Shown here piece after piece: positions 13,501 through 25,500 of a stretch of DNA of 64,000 bases. The notes beneath the pieces are model-generated. The model searched no databases. It worked only from the letters and a program-made list of their open reading frames with translations, and was not told the DNA's origin. The stretch covers positions 659,198 through 723,197 of the forward strand of contig VYZI01000127.1 in assembly GCA_013397695.1 (NCBI GenBank), in the 5' to 3' direction. The position numbers were made by a program, and so were the translations under genes. The stretch's first letter is position 1, and every line of letters begins with the position of its first letter. The DNA comes from Centropus unirufus (Eukaryota > Chordata > Aves > Cuculiformes > Centropidae).

Positions 13501-16500
13501 GTTCAATCTACCGACATACAACATATTCCCAGGCAATTTTGCCACCAAATTGTTTAGAGACAAGTCTGGAGCTGGTAGGGTATTGTGTCTCTGTTGGATG
13601 CAGAGAAGTAAATACACTTCTGGAACAATGATGGGCTGTATGGATCTATGACTACATCCTTTTCCAGATGATTAAATGAAAACTTGACACTACCTCTAGC
13701 TTGACTATAGTCATATGGAAAGTTGACCATATGACTGTAAGTGCAACACCAAAAGTTGCAAAAGTAGTGGAATAATGTTGTGACTTGCATAGACTGAACT
13801 CTTAATATGGATTAGAATTTCACCCATCCAGAAAAGAGAAGTGCATAGTAAAATCAGATAATCTAAACCATCCATATCTTTGATTTTTTTTTAAAATATT
13901 GTGCCCAGTGGATTTAGTACAGAAGCAGCCCATGTATCTACCAATTAGCACAGAGAATGAAAAATTAATAACAATGCATTGAACTTCAATTTCATTTGGT
14001 CTTTTTTTCTTGCTGCTGGGTTAGTGTTGCATACATTAAGGCACTGGATTAGGAACAGAGAAGACTTTTTCTGGTTCCTACCTATGTCATTGGCTACCAT
14101 CTTGGAAAACTTTCTGCTTTTGGTCTTCACTGCAAATAATATTTTAATAAAAAAAAGATCAATCTAAATGTATCAAAAGATTAACTAAAAAAAAAAAGAC
14201 TATAGAAAAGAAAAATACTGTACCCTTTTCTATAAAATTATTCATTTTTTGATCATCATCAGAATTGTTTGGTGAACCAGAACCTAAGAGTGAAGACAGA
14301 ATGAAATGGATATACAAACATAACAGACACAAAAACAATAAAACAATGTATAAAATAAGGTCCGAGTTTAAGGAAGATATAAAGATGTATTAAAATATTC
14401 TATTAATTTGATGTGACAAGAACTCTGTTGTATTGAGTTTAGCCACAAAAATTATCGAGCAAGTTACAAATACTGCACAGTGCAGCAAGGTAATTGCTAA
14501 TAATATTTCTGTCATGGAATAAAATGTTTGTAGACACACAGATTTACCCAAATTACGATTTACAGAAAACAGTCACAACAATAAACTCAAGTTTTGAAAA
14601 TTTGAGGTGTTTTTTTTTTTTGTTTGTTTGTTTTCCTAACGCAGTAAACCATAGTTCTTCAACTATCCCGCAGACAACTTAGAGCCAATGCTGCCAGAAT
14701 TTTCTGAATCGTTAATATTGAAAAAAACAGCAACGGCTATAGGCCACAAGTTGAAGTTTACCATTGTAATGAATTTGAAATACTGTTCAACAAAAAAAAA
14801 AAGCCAAATTTCCTTATATGTTGGGGAAGTAAAAAATAATAAAATGCAAACATTTTGACATTCACAAAAACACACAAAAACTCAACAGTTTATAATGCTA
14901 TACAATGTCCTAGAGACCAGACTAACGCCCCCAGAGCCTAAGCTTATTACCCTTTAACTTTTGTAGAAAAAACAGGAGATAAACCTATAATTTCCTCTTG
15001 TATTTTTGCAATATTTCTACAGTTATTGAAACTGCAGGACATTCTCCTAACTTGCATTGGGAGGCAGCCCCTTTCATAGTCCTGAACTGAATAACTATCC
15101 ACGGCAGTAAGTCTAATGGAAGATAGCTTCCACTTCTCTTCCCCTGGGCATGGAAAGGAGGAAGAGGTGGAAGATTTAGGTCCCTTAAGCAAATGCAGGA
15201 TCCAGTCTTAACATTGGCTAGTCTGTTTCAGAGATCGTATTACAGTCAAAGCCAATAGCACAATCAGTTGCCAATCCTATCATCCAATCTTAAAGATAGT
15301 AACAAGCAAACTTTTTGTGTGACTGTATTTTGCTCTTAGCTAGAGTCTCTAGACCGGCAAAAGTTCATTTAAATCTGGTCTCTGTCCTGCATCTCAGGCT
15401 TACCTGCTCATTTCTCCAAAATGTCCTGTATTATCTATCTGAAAACAGAATGCCTTTTCCATGCTTTTGTCCAGTCTAGTGCTCTTGCTCAGAAAAGATG
15501 TAAAACAAAGCCTAAGGAGCACTTATCTCTTCACTAACATCCCCAAATGATCTCCATATCAGGGAGATGACTCCCTCTAAATGCCTTTCTCAAAGGAAAA
15601 CTGGAGAAACCCGCCAAGAACCTTATCTCAATCATTGAGAGCAAGGAGAAGAGGACAGAACCAAGGGAAGCAAGGCTCAAGCCCAGCCTTGCTACTTTAA
15701 GATTCTATTTTGCAGGGGAATGCAACATTAGCTTTCCATCCTCTGTCTTCTATCTGTTAACTACTTCTGGGGTACTTTAGACTTATTTCTCTTCAGTATT
15801 ATGTGCATACCTAAGACAATATATACTTATTTTTCCGCACAGAATACTCAATTCTACAAACTTCCAGATTTAGTCTAATATGAACTAGCTTCAAAATAGC
15901 CTTCTCGTAAGTCAACTCAAATTGGAAATTGATTTCTACCTCTACAGGATTAGGAATTCCCCAAAATTCTGCTTCCTTTCAGGACATTTGAATCCTTCTA
16001 TTCTAAATCGCCTCCTTTTCTTATCCTCTAAAAGAAATAAACAAATTGCATTAATTTTTAGCCTACATCAGCTAACACAACTCAGATAGGAGGGAGGGAG
16101 TGAGATAAACAGTGAGGAAGGGGATGCAAATCATTAAATTCATGATTTTTCCACATAAATTTTAATTTTGGGTTTACTTTCATTGCACTATTAGTGGAGA
16201 TGGTAAATTGAACTTTACTTCAACTGCAAATTATTAGGTTGGTGCCAAAATAATTGCTCATTTTGTTGTAAATTGTGATCCTCGTTTTGTATTCAACTTT
16301 TCTTTAACCCTGTTCAGATATGTATACCATTTTAAAAACCAAAATTTGGTCTACTTATCTATGTTAATGGTTTTGGTTTCACTCTTTAATCTTTTTTTTA
16401 CATTACATGGTCAAATTAAAGATGGAAAAAGACAAATTTAAGAAATTTTGCTATATAACCTCAACATGGGATGTAAAGCGGCAGAAACTGCTAGTAATAT

Positions 16501-19500
16501 CAATAAAGCATTTGGCCAGGAGACTCTCAACAAGTTATAGCTTGACATTGGTTCAAAAAATTTCAGGAGACTCAAGGCTTTCCTTCTGTGATAGATGACA
16601 ACCAGCTGAGGTCCACTGTTGAAGCAGAGCCATGCAAAAGGAGGAGAGGTTGTAGAACAGTTAAATGCTTACCATTCAAGTTATTCAATATTTGCATCAA
16701 ACAGGAAAATCAGAAGTGCCCAATAATGGGTGCAGCACAAGATGAGCATAAAAAAAAACCCCAAACAACTACGTCACTAACGAGGTCTGCTCTGTGCTTC
16801 TTTAGCATAAAAAAAAAAATCAAAATGCATTTCTTGATTGCATTATCCCATGTGATGGAGAATAGACCTGATAAGACAATAGATGGTGTTTCACACAGTG
16901 ACTGGACCAAGGCAAAGCACCGAAACATGAAGGTTACTGTCGCTGATGGTTGGTGAGCAGATTCATCAGCTACAACTTCTTGACCTCCCTGTCACCTGTC
17001 ACCTCATTTCAAGCATTTTGACTGCTTCCTGCAAGAGAACATTTTCCACAAACAAGCAGCAGCTCAAAACACTCCAGAAAAATTCATCAGTCATTACTTT
17101 TAGGACTCCAGAACTGCATGCTACCAGAAAAGACTTGTTCCTTATTGGCAAAAATGTATAGATCCTAATGGCTCTTCTTTTGATTAATAAATTTTACTGT
17201 AAACTGAGATATACCACTTCAAAGTTGATGGTTAAAAATGTCAGTTATTTTTACACCAACCTAATATGAAAGAAACCCTCTAATTCAAATGCAATAGTGC
17301 TTTAAGTTTTCGCAGCATCAGTTGGAAAATATTTGGGTTGACACGAGTGATGGTGGAACAAGGTGAAAAAAAACGAGACATCTTAAGGGTTACAACTCAT
17401 TACTTGTTCATTCTACACATTATATAGCAATCTGTCAGTAACTAGACTCAGTCTTGACTTCCTAAGTGGGTCAAATTCAAATACCTTAGTAAGAATGATA
17501 ATTCTTCTCAATCTTGCCAGAGAAAGTGATTTACTGCAGCACTGCACAGCAAGTTCTGTACAGACATAGGTCTTGATATTTAAAAATGAAACAGGAAAGA
17601 GACACTTTATTCTACATGTCACAGAAAATGCTTGCTTTAAAAAGTGATGCTGAGGTTGACAGCTTCAGCATGGTAACACTTAGCATTACACACATTTGTC
17701 CTGAAATCACATTGTGGGTTAAGACTTCTTAATCATAATTTCCAGCCATATTTTCTTTCAAATATAAATCTAATTTACTTTAAAAAACTACGGAAAAAAG
17801 AAAATGACATTGATCTAGTTGAGACTTCTGCACAACTTCAAATTAACACCAAAAGAAAGCAGCAGTCAAATCTGAAAATAGAATTTATGTTAAGATTTCT
17901 ACTAGAGCTATCAACAGGATACTTTGTTTTGTTATCCTTTCAACATAGCCTTGAAACATACAGGCCATAATAGAAGAAGAATCTACAGATTCCTATACTG
18001 ATTCCCATTTTGCACTTTATTGTAAAAAGTGTACATACTACTTTAGGTACCTGAGTTAATCTAAAATTTTGCCCTTTAACTGTTAATCACATAAACTATC
18101 AGAAGAATTTGTGCATCTCTTATCAATGTTTCAAAATTCCATCATGCAGTTTGTTCCTTGAAGCATAAGTATTTTGGATTATATTTCTCTTCATGCATAT
18201 TATACATATCCTTACTGCATCTCAAATCAGCCTTATTTTAAGAATGCATTTGTGCCACACAGCAGAAGTTATGACAGCTCTAACAGTTTGTGAGAGGATA
18301 ACAGGTTTTATATAATTAATTCATTGGTAAATGTTGACTTAAAGCATGCAAGTCTTCTGGGCAAATAAGATGCTGAGGATCAGAGAAAGATCTGATTACC
18401 TGATGTGGGTGATTTGCAGCGATCTTCTGGCACCACTGTACCCTCGTTAATATCACAAAGACCTGCTGGAACACAAAGCCAGTGTGTAATAAATACAGCT
18501 GCTATTTTATTCTTTCTTCCACTGCAGTTACAAACTTCATTTCTTATTAGCTACAAACCAGCTCCAGTTGTGATAGAATTTCTTGTTTATTTTTTTTTTT
18601 TTTTGACATTACCCACAGTGACTGTATTTACTTCTTCCTACTGAAGTTTACCTCACAAAATACACTCACTTTCATTGAAATGTAAACACTATATTTTCAG
18701 GAAGACCAGTTTATCAGAACAGTTCATTACTTACATGCTGTAGAGAAGTACAGATGTAATTTCTGTTTTGAACAAAACTAGTTATATTAAAAATGTAATT
18801 GCAAAATTTGGATGAAAGAGGATCTTTAAGATTACAAAACACATGCAGTATGATACGTGAAACTACAGTGCCTTATTTTCCAATTATTTTCCCACAGTGT
18901 TACAGTGATATACTTTCTATATGCTGTTGCATGGCCAAGTTCATTTTCCAGCAAAAATCCTTGTTGATGTCACTTAGAGAATCTAGGTTCTAGGGTGCTT
19001 ATGAAAGTGTTCTGCTTCGCATGGAGAAGTTTCACTGAATTCTTACATGGTCAAATCTGATTATTTGAATAACTACAAAATGTTATTATCTAATAGCTCA
19101 TTACTTCCATTCTAGTGGAGGAAATAAAGCCTGAGTCCACAATTGGATGCTACAGATGTAAGCTCATGAGGGTCCTAAATATTCCACAGTAATATCTAGA
19201 AATACGCAAGTTTTCCTATTTTCCTTTTTATCAAGAAATTGATGTCAAGTTGCCCATTTTTAACTGGAATGATTTTTACTTATACTTAAGTCTAGTAATG
19301 CACCTTTAGGTTTATATAATAAACTTTTCCTTTAGAAATGTGATACTAATGCAAACAACTATGCAATACTGAAGAGTAATAGTTTATAAATATCCACTAA
19401 AACAGAAGGCTTGTGAATGCACACACATTTCAAACAGTCAAAGCTTCAGGGGTGTACTAGTAATGGCTAAGGAAACAAGGGCTTACACATGCAAAGCCTG

Positions 19501-22500
19501 TCTACACAGCTGGATACAACACATTGACTAGTGCATCTGTACATGTCTGTTAACAGACTACAACAACAAAAAAAAATTATCAGCACTACTCTTCAGACAA
19601 ACCTTCAAAATTTCGAAATACTAAACCAGAACAATATTTTAAAGGAAAAGGGATTGTCTTAGAAGTATTTTATTAGTGTAGAACACACAAGTGTGTTGCA
19701 TTCACACAGTTTCATTCATGCAGAATAACTCTTTTTTGTAAGATTAAGAGCATGTACAGCTTGAACCTAAAAATGTAATGACTGGGATTGATGTGAAATT
19801 GTAAAAAGACCTTAAGGCTTGCCAAGCCTACACTTAACAACAGCCCAGGAACTGCTTTAAATTCTAAAATGTATAGTGAAATACTAGGAAGTTATACGTT
19901 TCTACACAGTAGAAAGAAAAATAAACAAGCCAAATTTATTTATCTATCACTAAATCAATGAGACCTAAAATATAATTGTGGTGTGTATTCACTAATAGAG
20001 TATGATTTAACCTCTGAAAGCACCAAAGTTTTAAGCATGCATCTGAATGGTTTGTACTGCACAGCATTATGCAAGAAGATTTTTTAAAAACCCAGATGCT
20101 GCTCTCCCAACAAGCAATATAAATTTGAGATAGTTGCAGCACCGGGAGGACAAATTTGTGCTTTTAGAAACAGTTGTGTTTCCAGATCCTGCTCCTTCAG
20201 GACCCAAACTGAACAAATCCAAACATACAGTTCAGGAAGTTTCCTTTTACCCATAAAATATTTAAGTCTTTGTCTTCATAGGAAGATAAATTACTTTTTG
20301 CACTGATTTTTATACACTAGAGAAGATTTATCTCACTAACGAGTAGGTGTGCATTACAGCTATCACTTATGGCACATAAACCCTGGAAATCTAAGCATAG
20401 CCATCACTGCTATTCAAGACAGAAAAGAATGGAGAGGAACAGATAACTAATTTTACTTATGACCGTATTAGTAATTAAATTAAGCAGAGAAGAACAAGAA
20501 CAATCTAAGTTAGGTCTGTGAACCATGAGGGTCTATCCAGGACCAGTGAGAAGAAAAAACTGATGTTAACAATCATTATGGCTATTCATTGTAAAACTCC
20601 AGATATCCTGATAGAAGTAGTGTGCACGCTGGCAGCAAGATAGTTCTGGAAAAGTTCTCTGAACCCTTGTAACAAGAAATTTTAAATCCCCAAAAGTGAA
20701 TTAAAAAATCTTACAATGTCATTAAAGTATCATGCCACATTAAAAACTCCCTAGAATTACAGCAGAAATTAACTGATGCATAAAACGAGTTTCATGAGGC
20801 ATTTGTCAGTTTTTCACATAAGCTTTAGGCAGATAGATTTCTGAAGAAACAACAACTGGACTGGAAACCAGTGGAATTAAACATAACAATAAGAATGAGT
20901 TTGATATGAAGATATAAAAGTTGGGATAAAAAAAAACAACCCGAAAAACAGAGTGAAAATTTCCCAAACCCAGCAATTGAACTTTCTGATTCAGTTCTGC
21001 ACTTGACCTCACCACAACTGATACTAGTCTGGTTTAGTTATGTTTGCATTAAAAATTCAAATAGTTCACATCCAGATCCAGTTCAAGGAGGGAGAGGATA
21101 GGGAAAACACTAGAACAAGCAAGCCCAGAATAATTCCAGGCATGTATTTTCTTCAGGTTTAATTCAATCCCAATTCTGAATCCCTCATAGATTACAGCAA
21201 AAAAAGGCTTTTTGATGTATAATTAAAATAAAAGTCACATGCATGCAAGCAATGCTCCTATTTTGTTGGAATTCAAAGCTGCTGCTGCTGCTAGGACTAA
21301 GAAATACTAAGGCAAACAGTTGTACATATTGTACTAGTTGAGAAGTCGGGTAAAATCTTGTAACTCCCATCAGTAGTGTATTGCAAAAGAGCTCAGACTG
21401 CTGTCTATATGAACTCAATTACATAACTCCACAAGGAAAAATAACAGCTGTCCATAATTTCTGTTGTTTAGTCACAAAATTGCAACTTGTTTGACAGTTT
21501 GGTACCAATATTGACTTACTTAAAGGCTCCTGTCATATTAAGCAAGCTGTATGCCAAGCAAAGGTCTCTAAAAACACCATAAAGCTTTTACTTACATACT
21601 TCATGTCTTTCAGCACATGGTTGAAGTTAGTTCTTTTCCCCCCTTTATTACAATTTGAAGCCAAAGGTTGATTTTTTTTTGTCATTCCTGACAAACACGT
21701 GATGACACTATCCAGCAGACCTCCAGAAAACACATACTGCATGCTTCACAAACTACACGTTGCGACCCGAAACATGGGAGTAATATACCTGGTATGAATC
21801 ACTGATAAATTCCCAAACATGGTCCCAACTGGGAGCTTGTATCTGTTGAGCTAGTCTGAAATAACAGTTTAGAGTCTAGCTAGAGTGCCTTGTCTCTATA
21901 AATAGATGTTGCTTTAGGATGGGAATCTGAATTTCTTTTTCTGAGTAGAAAAAAATGACAGAAACATACATGATATTCTTGCAACAAAAGTGAAGGAAAA
22001 AGCCCACGTGGCCATTTGTATTTCAGAAGATACATAATTTCTATGCTACGAACTTCTCCTAAAAAGGCTTTTTAACTTTCCATTTGCTTGGCTCGGGACA
22101 TGCCACTGACTAGATTATAAATACATAAGCAGATACTGATGATCTACTAAACAGACTACGAGGAAGAGCCAATTCTTGCTGTCTTTTACTGGCAAAGCCT
22201 ATGGAAGAGGTTGAATAACAAAGAATTATGATTTTCTACTCCTCTCCATATGGTAATGGTTTAACTTTTGGTTCAGCCAATCTTGAGATACAATGTACAA
22301 TGTAATAATATGCTACCCTGTCGCATGCTGTCTGAACCTGAATTTAATATAACTAATTAAAAACTTGTCCAAATGCACGATTTTTTTTAAACTATGTTAT
22401 CTCAAGGAGAGTGGGAAACACACACAGGCTCTCTAAAATAAACACATTAAATACAGAAGCATTTTTTCTAGGAATATTTTTAAATTAATTACTAATATTA

Positions 22501-25500
22501 ATAACCCTGAAGGTTATGACAGCTGTAGTTGAAAGGGTCTTATCTGTACAAAAATAAACTTACACGTATTAAAACACAAAGTTTTAAAGAAAGAAATCAA
22601 TAAAGACCTATCTTTCAAAACAAAACCAAGGAAGCATATGTTGCTTGCATTTTTGTAGATGCTAAAGGCAGATATTAATGTTCAAAGAAGGGGAATGCAA
22701 AACCCAGACATGTTATGTCTAACTGTTATAGCTCCAATCCTATAAATATAGCGAAGGACAGTTCTTTAATGTAATAGACTTCTTTGCGAAAAATTACACA
22801 GCAATAATTCTTTATTATTTATGCTACTGAAGTCTGGGAAAAACATACATGGAAAGAACTAAAAATAATCAGAAACACTAAATAACTCTAGAGAAATTAT
22901 TTTCTATTTTTAGCACCAACTGACAAAGATACTGGCAGGATGGTGGAGACAAAGAGAATTATCTATGTGGTTAAGAAGTTAACTCTTGTACAAAATCTGT
23001 TATAACTTGTTCCTAAACAGTCCAGGTAAATTCAGCTTTACAATCACTTGGCTTCAGACACTCGCTTTTGGACTTCTGCATGTCTTTTGCTTCCCTTCAC
23101 AATAATAAATAATCAGCAGGCCCTTGTTTCAGTACTGTATCGCCTTAAGGTGAAGGCATTTTTTTTTTACGACTAGTTCTCCTCCTCCTTTGGCAGCAGA
23201 GGTTGGAAGACTATTCTGAAAGTAGTATGTGGTTATTAAGCCTACATTCTCTGAAATGTATTTCTCTTGTTGGGGACAAGAAAAATCAAAATAGTAGAAC
23301 TAACAGAACTGGATGATTATCAAGTCTTTCTTCCCTTAGCTCAGTTATATCCTGCTCTCCTTCATTAAAAAAAAATGGGGTGAGGTTACCTACCTCTGCC
23401 CCGGGGATAGAGAAAATTGGCATCTAAGGGAAACGAAGAATGTTACACTCTTAAAAATCAGCTATATGTTCTCAAAATTCCTTATTCCTTAATTATGGAA
23501 TAAGCCAGAAAAACCCTCAGGTAAATCATGATTCTGATGGGCTACCTCCCCTGCATAGGTGAACTTCAAAACCCACAAGGCTGTGCAATACACAAACACC
23601 TCCAATCCTAATCCATATGAACATCATCTTCATAGCAGTAAATTTTCATCTATAATGGAAAAATCGCTGTCAAAACCAATGTGAAATATTATTACTACTA
23701 TTCGTAAGAGTAGTAGTAATAATCTAACCCTAGAGTTGCAAAGATTTTCCTACCAGAAAGGGGACTAAGCAAGGGAAGCTTCAAGCCTCAGGTCTCCATA
23801 CAACACTAAGTTTGGTGAGTAAGATCTTGGGTCTACAGACATCAGTCAATTAAGAGAGGATCCAGAATCTCCTTTTGATTTTGATATTTATGTATTTTTT
23901 TATTTAAAACCACAAAACACACATACTATTATGGGTGCTTAATTATTTCCTTTAATTTTCTTTTAAGGATGCCATGAACGAGAAATATGATAGATGTGTC
24001 ATGGATTAAAATCAGTTTCTGAAAGTAAAACAATTTCTTCAAAGTGACTAACAAATACCTATGGTGAGCAAACAAGTAACAAAAAAAAAAAAATCAAATT
24101 CAGATGTTCGAAATATTTTATTGCCATGAGATGACTTACTTATATAAGAGGTGCGAAGCTTTTTCACAGACTCTGAATATAAGTTAGAAAGGCCGCACAT
24201 GCAAGAAGCCACAGTCAGCATACCTTTATGAAGCAATGAGAAAAGGAAAGACCGAGACACTAACAGTACATTTGAGACAGAAAAGCAAGTAGAGTTAACT
24301 TGAATAAACCTGGTTTATAAAAAGCTCTTGCCATGCAGATCATTAGTATTGTAATGCAAGGTGAAAAAAAATGGTTTAATGTTATTACATTCATGAGCAA
24401 AATAGACTTCATTCATGAACATCTCAGAGACAGTTGACTCGGATATGCAGATCCAGTACATTAAAATAAACAAAAGCCAAGGAAACAAAGCAAGTATTGT
24501 TAAACACTCCAAAAAGTAGTTTATAATCTAGATGCATGAATCAGAATTGAAGTCCTTTACTTCTAAGAGGAATTAATAGTCGATCAATAAAGTTATTTCT
24601 TTCTCTCTTAAAGGGTAACTTTGAAATTTTTCTTTATTAGTAGAAATTACATTATCAGACAGGATACGTGTATGGTTTCCCTCAATGTTAATGATTTTCA
24701 GACTGGTTTTGTCAATTGAAATCAGTCGACTGGTGCAAACTGGATCTTTCTCAAAACAATGATTTACTAAAATACGTCTTAGAGCATCCATTTCAATTTG
24801 AATAAAATATTATGTAAAGAACTTACCTGAACTTTATTCTGGATCTCTTAAAACAAAGCAAGAGTATGTAAAATAAAGCTAGCGTATTAAGAATTTTTTA
24901 ACAGTTCACCTCCTATTTACAAAAAACCATTTGGGCCAGCAGTGATTGTTTATTTTTCTGTCTTTAACTGTTTTCAAAATTAACTTAAAAGAGAAAAACA
25001 TTTAAAAATACCGAATTTTCCTTTTGGTAATAAAAATCTAGGCATTTCAACTAAAAAGCCTCTCTTTCCTCAGCTGCAAAGGAACACCCCTCATTGTATT
25101 TTGAAATCAAAGATTTATTTTAACAGTTTGTATTTTTAAGTTTATTGGTTTATTTAAATCAAAGGCTTCCTCTCAAGCATAACGTAACAGCACACACAAC
25201 ATAATATGCATTAGATTATCAGGGTCGTTTCTAGTAAAAATTTAAAATAGGAAGCCAGTATACTGGCTATCTGCAAACATTAATGGGTTTATACAGGCAT
25301 GTGATAATGGGTACTACACGTTTATCAGAAACACCAGAATACTTCTACCCCTTCATACTGTGTTAAGTTAAAATCTTGTAACTGCATCACGCCATTGTAC
25401 ATTTATACTTATATATTTTCACAAAATGTTTTCCCACCTACTTTTTCTTAAAACCTACATTGCACTGAAAAATAAGCAATTATATCAAGGATCATTAGAT

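Larger units (their letters stand above)
7470..14081 (-). other. STXBP5: STXBP5 intron, 6,612 nt
   Basis: Contains a hairpin (13,706-13,739), an 18-nt-period tandem repeat (9,302-9,363), a (GT)5 run (10,151-10,160) and a GC-richer stretch at about 9,920-10,140 that I could not assign to a repeat family. No coding exon found. Confidence 0.7.

Noticed and set aside
24573..24791. 72-codon minus-strand frame starting MDALRRILVNH
   Set aside because: Looks protein-like but matches nothing I know; no acceptor in frame and not part of the linker exons. Only the nearby donor is reported, as a microexon candidate.
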